From Nocardia amikacinitolerans NBRC 108937 (GTDB lineage: Bacteria; Actinomycetota; Actinomycetes; Mycobacteriales; Mycobacteriaceae): a DNA stretch of 64,000 nucleotides. Shown in pieces: positions 34,563 through 42,690 of this stretch. Below the pieces are notes generated by a model. It did no database searches and was not told the origin of the DNA. It saw only the letters and a program-made list of their open reading frames with translations. The stretch is taken from NCBI RefSeq assembly GCF_001612615.1, contig NZ_BDAU01000020.1, positions 1 to 64,000 of the forward strand, read 5' to 3'. The position numbers and the translations under genes were made by a program. Position 1 is the stretch's first letter; every line of letters begins with the position of its first letter.

Positions 34563-35144
34563 CTAGAGATCCGTTGTTGCGGCTGGTAATTCGGTGTTCG
34601 GCGCGGTCTCCGTCTTCGGCGGGACCCCTTCGGGCGGGCGGTTCGACCAGATCGGGTGCTCGCCCAGCTGCGCCGAATCGTACGGCGGCTCAAACCTATT
34701 GGGCGGAATCGGCTGATCCACCGCGCCGCCGTGGACGGTCGGCTCCGGCGCGATCGGGTAGTCGGCGAGCGCTTCGGTGACCGCTGGATCGGCGGCGTTC
34801 TGCGGGGCGGCGAGCGGGTCGGGGCCGGTGCGCACGATCCAGTCGAGCGGTTCGCTGTTCGCGTCGGCGGCCGCGCCGGTGATCTGGTGGTTCCAGGTGC
34901 CGAGGCCGGTGGGGTCGGTATAGAAGTGGTCGAGCACCCCGTCGTCGTCCAGGTCCAGCGCGGCGACGTCGGCGATGCCGGTGCCGTGCGAATCCCACAG
35001 GGCGTCGTCGGCGAGGCCGTCGCCGTCGAAATCCATTTGGATGGCGTCGGCCGTGCCGGTGCGGGCCAGGTCGAGATCGGCGGGTGACGACCAGACGTGG
35101 ACGGCGCCGTCGCCCGTCCCGAAGCCGTACTCGATGTCGTTCAT
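34563..35144 (-). CDS. DUF6802-like protein with Asp-rich calcium-type motifs
   Basis: The 193-residue protein begins IEYGFGTGDGAVHVW. It then has repeated DxDxDGxxD-type loops (MDFDGDGLADDALWDSHGTG, ALDLDDDGVLDHFYTDPTG), which in other proteins bind calcium. The pattern matches the actinobacterial DUF6802 family as I recall it; the function is unknown. The C-terminal 70 residues are Pro-rich and probably disordered. No signal peptide is visible, which is odd for a calcium-motif protein, so export by another route or an intracellular role are both possible. The start is ATG at 35144 with a weak ribosome binding site. It is divergent from the DUF4185 gene. Confidence 0.75.
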   Translation of the reverse strand: MNDIEYGFGTGDGAVHVWSSPADLDLARTGTADAIQMDFDGDGLADDALWDSHGTGIADVAALDLDDDGVLDHFYTDPTGLGTWNHQITGAAADANSEPLDWIVRTGPDPLAAPQNAADPAVTEALADYPIAPEPTVHGGAVDQPIPPNRFEPPYDSAQLGEHPIWSNRPPEGVPPKTETAPNTELPAATTDL

Positions 35145-35278
35145 ATCTGCTTGGACGCGACCCGCCCTGATCCGGTTCCCTCGCGATTCCGATCGGCTCC
35201 GCACGGCGCCCGGCCGCGGGCCGTCGGTTCCGGTAAGTTGATCACGCTGCGACCGATTCGACCAGGGAGTCAACAGGT

Positions 35279-36931
35279 ATGGGAGCGCTGCCGCGGAAGC
35301 TGGAATCCCCAGCGCTCTTCGGCGTGCTGCTCGCCGGCGTGCTCTCTGTCCCCGCGCCCGTGCAGGCCGCGCCGCACCCGTGGGCGCCGCCGCCGGTGAA
35401 CAGGTGCGGCGAAACGGGTTTCGATCCGCTGGCCCGCGAGCCCGATCCGAGCCTGCCGCCGCCACCTCCGATCGTGATCCCGCCGCAGATCGATATCCCC
35501 GTGCCGATACCGGAGATCACGCCGGTGCCGGTGCCGGATCCGCCGCAGGACAAGACCAGGATCGTGCCGGAGCCGCTGCCCGAGGATCCGTGCCGCAACC
35601 CGTGCCCCGACATCCGGGACACGCCGAAGCCGGATATCGAAGCGGCGGACCCGGAGACGCCCGAGGCCCCCGCTCCCGGCGGCACCGGATCGAGCTCCGG
35701 CAGCGGCAGCGGTTCCGGCTCGGGCAGCGCGGACACCGGCAGTGCGGGTTCGGGAAGCGGTTCCGGTTCTGGCAGCGGTTCCGGCGACGGCGGAATCCAG
35801 TTGCCGCGCATCGAGTTCCGTCCCGAGATCGAGCCGATCCCGATTCCGGTGCCTGGCGGTCCCGGCGACGAGCCGCAGCCCGCGCCGCCGCCGGTCGTGC
35901 ACCCGATCGAACCGGGACCGGTCGCCGAGGCCGTCGTCGCGCCGTGGGTCGGGGAGGTCGACCTGGTCGGCCAGGTCACCGGTCACGGCTCGAACAACCG
36001 CACCGATATGCGCTGGCAGGTCGACGGCACCGACCTCGGCCTGATGTGGGAGACCAAGCCAGGCGAGGTCGCCGTCGTCTTCGGCGACACTTTCGGCGAG
36101 GGCTGGGTGACCGGTGGGGCGGGCGGCCCGGACTGGCGAAGCAACGTGCTGGCCTACAGCACCGACCGCGACCTCTCCGACGGTCTGACGCTGGACACCA
36201 TGGTGCAGGACAGCCGCTGCCACGCGGCGGAGATCCTGAGCAGCCGCAAGATCAAGAACTGGGAGACCACCGTCATCCCGACCTCCGGGTTCGCGATCGG
36301 GAATCGCCAGTACCTGAGCTATATGTCGGTGAACAAGTGGAGCCGCGTGCCAGGCATGTGGTTCACCAACTACGGCGGCATCGCCTACTCCGACGACAAC
36401 GGAAGCACCTGGACCAAGGATCAGCACGCCAGGTGGGACAACCTCTTCGGCATGGGCCGCTTCCAGGTCGCGGCCATGGTCCCGCAGGGCGACTACGTCT
36501 ACATGTTCGGCACGCCCAACGGCCGGGTCGGCATTGTCGGCTTGGCGAGGGTGCCGAAGGATCAGGTGCTCAACAAGACCGCCTACCAGTACTGGGTGAA
36601 CGGCGCATGGGCTCCCGCGATCGAAAACCACGCGACGCCACTGTTTCTCGGCATCGCGAGCGAGGTCTCGGTGCGCTACGACGCGGCCACCGAGAAGTGG
36701 CAGATGGTGTATCTGGATTCCGCGCAGGGCGCCATCGTGCTGCGCGAAGCCGCCGCGCCGCAGGGCATCTGGACCGACACGGTGCCGCTGGTGAACACCT
36801 CGGACTACCCGAAGGCCTACGGCGGCTTCATCCACCCGTGGTCCTCGGGCCGGGACCTGTACTTCACCATCTCGGCTTGGGACACCTACAACGTGTACCT
36901 GATGCGCGCCGACGTCGGCACGCCCAAGTGA
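35279..36931 (+). CDS. Secreted DUF4185 protein, likely endo-D-arabinanase family (GH183)
   Basis: The 550-residue protein has a signal peptide (about residues 1-31, ending APVQAA). A Pro-rich linker (50-135) and a Gly-Ser tract (about 142-172) follow. The DUF4185 catalytic-type domain runs from about residue 222 to the end. Motifs include GHGSNNRTDMRWQVDGTDLG, VVFGDTFGEGW and FTNYGGIAYSDDNGSTW, consistent with a beta-propeller glycosidase. DUF4185 has been reported as endo-D-arabinanase family GH183, acting on the D-arabinan of arabinogalactan. The host's own wall is a likely substrate, so remodelling is a reasonable role. That is inference from family knowledge. The stop codon lies one base from the stop codon of pxpC. 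Confidence 0.85.
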   Translation: MGALPRKLESPALFGVLLAGVLSVPAPVQAAPHPWAPPPVNRCGETGFDPLAREPDPSLPPPPPIVIPPQIDIPVPIPEITPVPVPDPPQDKTRIVPEPLPEDPCRNPCPDIRDTPKPDIEAADPETPEAPAPGGTGSSSGSGSGSGSGSADTGSAGSGSGSGSGSGSGDGGIQLPRIEFRPEIEPIPIPVPGGPGDEPQPAPPPVVHPIEPGPVAEAVVAPWVGEVDLVGQVTGHGSNNRTDMRWQVDGTDLGLMWETKPGEVAVVFGDTFGEGWVTGGAGGPDWRSNVLAYSTDRDLSDGLTLDTMVQDSRCHAAEILSSRKIKNWETTVIPTSGFAIGNRQYLSYMSVNKWSRVPGMWFTNYGGIAYSDDNGSTWTKDQHARWDNLFGMGRFQVAAMVPQGDYVYMFGTPNGRVGIVGLARVPKDQVLNKTAYQYWVNGAWAPAIENHATPLFLGIASEVSVRYDAATEKWQMVYLDSAQGAIVLREAAAPQGIWTDTVPLVNTSDYPKAYGGFIHPWSSGRDLYFTISAWDTYNVYLMRADVGTPK

Positions 36932-36932
36932 T

Positions 36933-37790
36933 TCAGCCCGCGCGCCGAAACCGCAGTCGCTGACCGGGTCTGGCCTGCGCCACCGCGTCGACATCGGCGT
37001 CGAGCACCACCGCGATCACCGGATAGCCGCCGGTGATGGGGTGGTCGGCGAGAAAGATCACCGGCTGGCCGCTCGGCGGCACCTGAATCGAGCCGAGGGC
37101 CATGCCCTCGGTGCGCAATTCGCCGGTGATCCGCCTGCGCAGCTCCGGGCCGCCGACGTGGTCGATGCGGGCGCCGACGCGGTCGGTGTCGGGGGAGACC
37201 GCCCACTCGGCCGCGAAAAGCGCTGCGGCGTCCTCGAACCAGTCGTCCCGCGGGCCGAGCAGCGCGCGCACCATGACGACGTCGGCGGGTGGCGCGTCGA
37301 CCGGCGCGACGTCGACGAGGGGCAACGCACGCGGAACGGGCCCGATCGGCAGCCGATCGCCCGGGCGCAGCGGTTCCGGTCCGATGCCGGAGAGAGTGTC
37401 GCGGCTGCGCGAGCCGAGCACCGGCGCGACGTCGATGCCGCCGCGCACGGCGACGTAGCTGCGCAACCCGTTCGCCGCGAAGCCGAGCCGAAGTGTCTGT
37501 CCCTCTTCGATTTCCAGCACGCTGGCGTGGCCGACCGGGATGCCGTCCAGCACCGCCTGGGCCGGCGCGCCCGCGACCGCGACGGTGTGGTGCCGCTCCG
37601 CGCGCAGCACCAGCCCGCCGAGCAGCACCTCGATCGCCGCGGCGTCCTCCGGATTGCCGACCAGGCGATTGGCCAGCCGCAACGACGCGCGGTCGGCCGC
37701 GCCCGAGACCCCGACGCCGGAATCGAACCAGCCGGGGCGACCGAGATCCTGGATGGTGGCCAGCGGGCCGACCCATTCGACGAGCATCAT
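36933..37790 (-). CDS. pxpC: 5-oxoprolinase subunit C (biotin-dependent carboxyltransferase-like, KipA)
   Basis: PxpC forms, with PxpA and PxpB, the ATP-dependent enzyme that opens 5-oxoproline to glutamate. The 285-residue protein has the family motifs IQDLGRPGWFDSGVGVSGAAD near the N terminus and IFLADHPITGGYPVIAVV near the C terminus. The ATG at 37790 overlaps the pxpB stop as ATGA, and GAGGTGG lies upstream. It is the last gene of the pxpABC operon. Confidence 0.93.
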   Translation of the reverse strand: MMLVEWVGPLATIQDLGRPGWFDSGVGVSGAADRASLRLANRLVGNPEDAAAIEVLLGGLVLRAERHHTVAVAGAPAQAVLDGIPVGHASVLEIEEGQTLRLGFAANGLRSYVAVRGGIDVAPVLGSRSRDTLSGIGPEPLRPGDRLPIGPVPRALPLVDVAPVDAPPADVVMVRALLGPRDDWFEDAAALFAAEWAVSPDTDRVGARIDHVGGPELRRRITGELRTEGMALGSIQVPPSGQPVIFLADHPITGGYPVIAVVLDADVDAVAQARPGQRLRFRRAG

Positions 37791-38464
37791 TCGGCCACCT
37801 CGAAACGAACGAGCCCGCCTGCCCTGATCAGCGCGGGCGGATCCCGGTCGACGTCCCACATCGTCAGATCGGTGCGGCCGATCAACTGCCACCCGCCGGG
37901 TGTACTGCGCGGATACACCGCGGAGAAGCCGCCCGCGAGGGCGACCGCGCCTGCCGGTATGGACGTGCGGGCGGTATCCCGGCGCGGCACAGTGAGTCTC
38001 CCGTCGGGGGACTCGAGATATCCGAAACCCGGCGCGAATCCGACGAACGCGCACCGCCACACCGTGCCGGTGTGCGCGGCGATCACCTCGTTCTCGGTCA
38101 TGTCGAGCAACTCGGCGACATCAGCCAGATCCGTGCCGTCATAGCGCACCGGGACGACCAGCGGTTCGGGAGAGACGTTGTGCGGCAATGTTCCACGGGA
38201 AACATCGCCCGAATCAGCCTGCTGCTGCGAGTTTTCCAGCAAGGCGCAGATCTCGCGGCGCACCGCTTCGGCGTGGTCGCTGGAGGACAGCGTCACCAGA
38301 ACGGTTTCCGCGGCGGGCAGCACGTCTTGCACACCCGCCGGTGCGCTGACCCGCAGAGCCTCGGCCAACCATGCGGCGCGCGCGGGTTCGTCGGGCGTGA
38401 CGAGCAGCGCCCGGTCTCCGGCGGCGCGAATGTATCGCAGCCAGGGCGATTTCGGCTCCCTCAT
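37787..38464 (-). CDS. pxpB: 5-oxoprolinase subunit B (KipI-like)
   Basis: The 225-residue PxpB subunit carries the KipI/allophanate-hydrolase-1 domain, with VRYDGTDLADVAELLDMTENEVIAAHTG and the conserved FAPGFGYLE and TPGGWQLIGRTD segments. The N-terminal half is Ala-rich. A linker near residues 83-97 (SQQQADSGDVSRGTLPHN) is encoded by DNA that includes a parS-like 16-mer (38190-38205). The linker looks like an insertion between the two halves. The start is ATG at 38464, 12 bases after pxpA. Confidence 0.92.
   Translation of the reverse strand: MREPKSPWLRYIRAAGDRALLVTPDEPARAAWLAEALRVSAPAGVQDVLPAAETVLVTLSSSDHAEAVRREICALLENSQQQADSGDVSRGTLPHNVSPEPLVVPVRYDGTDLADVAELLDMTENEVIAAHTGTVWRCAFVGFAPGFGYLESPDGRLTVPRRDTARTSIPAGAVALAGGFSAVYPRSTPGGWQLIGRTDLTMWDVDRDPPALIRAGGLVRFEVAE
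38190..38205. promoter_or_regulatory. parS-like site inside pxpB
   Basis: TGTTCCACGGGAAACA matches the parS consensus TGTTTCACGTGAAACA at 14 of 16 positions. It lies about 17 kb from parAB, which is within the distance over which parS sites scatter around origins. Confidence 0.5.
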
Positions 38465-38476
38465 CTGGCGCTCCGA

Positions 38477-39229
38477 TCACCCGAACGACGCGACCGGCAC
38501 ACCCGATTCCGCGAGCGCGGCGCGAATCCGCCGCGCCATCTCGACCGCGGCAGGCGTGTCGCCGTGCACACACAGGCTCGCGGCGGAGACCGCGACGTCG
38601 CCGCCGTCCACGGTCCGCGCCTTACCCGTCGTCGCGATCGAAATCGCCTGGGCGACAGCTTCGTCGGCGTGCAACACCGCACCGGGCAGTCCGCGCGGCG
38701 CGAGCGATCCGGTCGGGGTGTACGCACGGTCGGCGAATCCCTCGCCGACGAACCGGACCTTCGCCTCGGTAGCGGCCGCCTCGAGCTCGGTTCCGGACGG
38801 GCCGAGCAGCGCGAGCTCGGTGTCGTACTCGGTCATCGCGGTGAGCAGCGCTTCGGCCAGCTCGCCATCCGCCGCGGCGGCGTGATACAGCGCACCGTGC
38901 GGCTTCACATAGCGGACCCGATCGCCCGCGGCCTTGGCGAAGGCGTCGAGCGCACCGATCTGGTACAGCACCTCGTCGCGCAGCTCGGCGGGCGCGACCG
39001 CGATCGCGCGCCTGCCGAAACCGGCCAGATCCCGGTACCCGACGTGCGCGCCGATCCGCACCCCCTTGCGCACCGCCGTCGCGCAGGTGGCCCGCATGAT
39101 CGACGGATCGCCCGCGTGGAAGCCGCAGGCGATGTTGGCGCTGGTCACGATGTCGAGCATCGCCGCGTCGTCGCCCATCGTCCACGGGCCGAAGCCCTCG
39201 CCGAGATCGCTGTTGAGATCCAGCGCCAT
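38477..39229 (-). CDS. pxpA: 5-oxoprolinase subunit A (LamB/YcsF family)
   Basis: The 250-residue PxpA subunit has the family motifs LNSDLGEGFGPW at the N terminus, ANIACGFHAGDP, IGAHVGYRDLAGFGRR, KPHGALYH and the late VHGDTP. It is a TIM-barrel-like protein that binds 5-oxoproline. The ATG at 39229 follows GGGAGGAC. It is the first gene of pxpA-pxpB-pxpC and is divergent from the unknown gene at 39368. Confidence 0.94.
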   Translation of the reverse strand: MALDLNSDLGEGFGPWTMGDDAAMLDIVTSANIACGFHAGDPSIMRATCATAVRKGVRIGAHVGYRDLAGFGRRAIAVAPAELRDEVLYQIGALDAFAKAAGDRVRYVKPHGALYHAAAADGELAEALLTAMTEYDTELALLGPSGTELEAAATEAKVRFVGEGFADRAYTPTGSLAPRGLPGAVLHADEAVAQAISIATTGKARTVDGGDVAVSAASLCVHGDTPAAVEMARRIRAALAESGVPVASFG

Positions 39230-39367
39230 CGGTGTCCTCCCGCCGTCGAACCTGCGTGCCCGTGACATTCTCGTCCTCGCGCGGCGCGCGGGCCAAAGAA
39301 TCGGCAGACCCGCGCCCTCCTGCGCGGATGGTCGCACCGCTCGACGGCAAGTACTCTCGGAGCAATC

Positions 39368-40183
39368 ATGGCCACGTATTTCGATCCGAAGTCATGGTCA
39401 CCGCTGCGGGCCGTCGACTTAGGCAAGCGCCTCTTCGATCAGTCCTGGCTGGAGCAGTGGATCGCGACCACCACCTCGTGGGTGGATCCCGTTGTCGACC
39501 TCGGCTCTGGCACGGTCACCGCGCTGATGCCGGACGTGCTGATGACGGTGCTGAGCGAAGGCATTCTCAGCCGGTTCGGCGGGCAAGAGGTGCACGCCAC
39601 ACTGCTCGGCCACGAGGTCAACGCGACATTGCAGGTGCTGAAGGTCCGCAGGCGCGGTGCGCACTTCCAGACCAAGACGGTGTTGTCGCGGCTGAGCTGG
39701 GACGAGCATCCGATCGAAGCGGTCACGGTGATCGCGCACGGCGTGCGGCTGATCCCCGGTGTCCCCACCAAGTTGCGGGCCGCACAGCTCGACCTGGAGG
39801 GCACCGTCACCACGGCGGCCCTGGTCGGCTGGCTGAACACCCAGCCGCTGGACTGGCGGCTGAGCGTGCACGAGACCGGCCTGATCCGCGCCGAGCACCG
39901 AAGACGCAGGCTGACCGCGCTGGTCGACGCCGAGGTCGAGAACAACCTGCTCACCATCGAGATCCACCGGGCCAACTGGCTCGGCCTGCGGATACCGCGG
40001 CGGATGATCACCGCGCCCGCGATCCTGCTGGAGAACCTGCCGCGGCACGCGCGCATCGCGCGGGCCGCAAGGGACGGTGACCTGGTCCGGTTCCGCGTCG
40101 ACCTGCCCGAGACGACCGGCTCGTTCGATCTCGCGCAGATCCGCGACGCGATCGTCGCGGGCACCACGCTCATCGTCTTCTGA
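39368..40183 (+). CDS. Conserved protein of unknown function
   Basis: I do not recognise this 271-residue protein. It is soluble, with a mixed alpha/beta look. Visible features are an N-terminal helix with Trp residues (SWSPLRAVDLGKRLFDQSWLEQW), a GQEVHATLLGHEVNATLQVLKV strand region, and an Arg-rich EHRRRRLTALVDAEVENN segment. The C-terminal part has strand-like repeats (IHRANWLGLRIPRRM; RFRVDLPETTGSFDL). The ATG at 39368 has CGGAG upstream. Codon use looks like that of its neighbours. It is convergent with cca, 15 bases apart. Confidence 0.7.
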   Translation: MATYFDPKSWSPLRAVDLGKRLFDQSWLEQWIATTTSWVDPVVDLGSGTVTALMPDVLMTVLSEGILSRFGGQEVHATLLGHEVNATLQVLKVRRRGAHFQTKTVLSRLSWDEHPIEAVTVIAHGVRLIPGVPTKLRAAQLDLEGTVTTAALVGWLNTQPLDWRLSVHETGLIRAEHRRRRLTALVDAEVENNLLTIEIHRANWLGLRIPRRMITAPAILLENLPRHARIARAARDGDLVRFRVDLPETTGSFDLAQIRDAIVAGTTLIVF

Positions 40184-40198
40184 GCGCCGAAAACCTGG

Positions 40199-41656
<1,458 letters not shown>

Positions 41657-41869
41657 TTGCGCATCCTCGGACTTGGACGAAACCACGAAGCAGCAGCTTA
41701 CCGAGGCGGGAAAAGTGGAATTCGGGCACGCGACCGAACGCGGGCATCGAACGGCCGGTGACGTACATTCCACCTGACAGGCAATGGTGATCCCGCTCCG
41801 GACAATCCCGCTGACGAACAGAGCATTCACGCACTGCCGACCACCCCGAGGGCGAGTCTTACGAGCCCC

Positions 41870-41932
41870 GTTCGCGCCCGTCTCGCTTCCGAGTGGTCCA
41901 AGCGCATGCGACGCAGTCGTGAGCTCGACCGC
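41870..41932. repeat. Diverged copy of the cruciform repeat
   Basis: The segment shares CGTTCGCG, CCGTCTCGCTTCC, GCATGCGACG and AGTCG with the copy at 42017, in the same order and spacing. Its right arm has lost pairing, so it no longer forms the long hairpin. Confidence 0.65.
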
Positions 41933-42016
41933 TAGCCAGTCAGTCGCAGGGATCGGAAAAGAACGGAACATCACATCCCCACCCACCCACCACGGAGCGA
42001 GCCCGACGAGCGACCG

Positions 42017-42109
42017 TTCGCGGCCGTCTCGCTTCCCAGCGGCCGAGACGCATGCGACGAAGTCGCGAGTCTCGGTCGCTGGGAAGCGAGACATAAGGGG
42101 CCGCGAACA
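42017..42109. repeat. 93-base near-perfect inverted repeat
   Basis: A 24-base arm (42027-42050) pairs with 42070-42093 with one mismatch. The 19-base centre itself contains GCGAC-GAA-GTCGC. The outer 10 bases GTTCGCGGCC (42017-42026) pair perfectly with GGCCGCGAAC (42100-42109), separated from the inner stem only by a 6-base bulge on the right (ATAAGG). It could be a structured RNA, a REP/MITE-like mobile repeat or a protein-binding cruciform. Confidence 0.85.
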
Positions 42110-42153
42110 CGCCGCGCCGAAGGCGCGGCCATCCAACACAGTAGGATTGCTTG

Positions 42154-42690
42154 GTGTCTCCGGCCGATCGCGCGAACAGTCGACGCCGCCAGCCTCGGCG
42201 CCGCGGTTCGGCGGCCAACGCGGCGAAACCGCGCATGCGCACGGTGAGGGAGACTTCCGCGGGGGGATTGGTCGTGGACGGTCTCGAGGGACCGAGCGAT
42301 AAACGCAGCGCCGCCTTGATCGGTCGCACCGATCGTCGCGGGCGGTTGCTGTGGTCGTTGCCGAAGGGTCATATCGAGGAAGGCGAGACGGCGGAGCAGA
42401 CCGCGATCCGTGAGGTGGCCGAGGAGACCGGCATCCACGGCGTGGTGGTGGCCGAGTTGGGCAGTATCGATTACTGGTTCGTCACCGAGGGCCGCCGGGT
42501 ACACAAGACCGTGCATCATTATCTTTTGCGTTCCGTCGGCGGCGAATTGTCCGACGCCGACGTGGAGGTCACCCAGGTCGCGTGGGTTCCGTTGAGCGAG
42601 CTCGACTCTCGATTGGCCTACGCCGACGAGCGCCGCTTGGCCGAGGTCGCGAACCGGTTGATCGACCGGATGGAGACCGGCAAGCGATGA
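42154..42690 (+). CDS. mutT4: NUDIX hydrolase, MutT4 equivalent
   Basis: The 178-residue protein has an Arg-rich N-terminal tail of about 30 residues and a Nudix domain with a complete box (G72-X5-E78-X7-R86-E87-V-A-E90-E91-T-G). It is the positional counterpart of M. tuberculosis Rv3908 (MutT4), next to the CCA enzyme. MutT proteins remove oxidised or unusual nucleotides; the exact substrate is unclear. The start is GTG at 42154, or TTG one codon earlier. Its stop overlaps the next start as ATGA. Confidence 0.9.
   Translation: MSPADRANSRRRQPRRRGSAANAAKPRMRTVRETSAGGLVVDGLEGPSDKRSAALIGRTDRRGRLLWSLPKGHIEEGETAEQTAIREVAEETGIHGVVVAELGSIDYWFVTEGRRVHKTVHHYLLRSVGGELSDADVEVTQVAWVPLSELDSRLAYADERRLAEVANRLIDRMETGKR

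Larger units (their letters stand above)
41657..42153. other. Divergent intergenic region with large cruciform repeats
   Basis: About 500 bases without a gene separate cca (minus) and mutT4 (plus). The region contains a 93-base inverted repeat (42017-42109) and a decayed related copy (41870-41932). No transposase gene or target-site duplication is evident. Confidence 0.7.

Noticed and set aside
41657..42153. Insertion sequence
   Set aside because: Inverted repeats are present but there is no transposase frame, and the whole unit is under 100 bases. At most it is a non-autonomous element.
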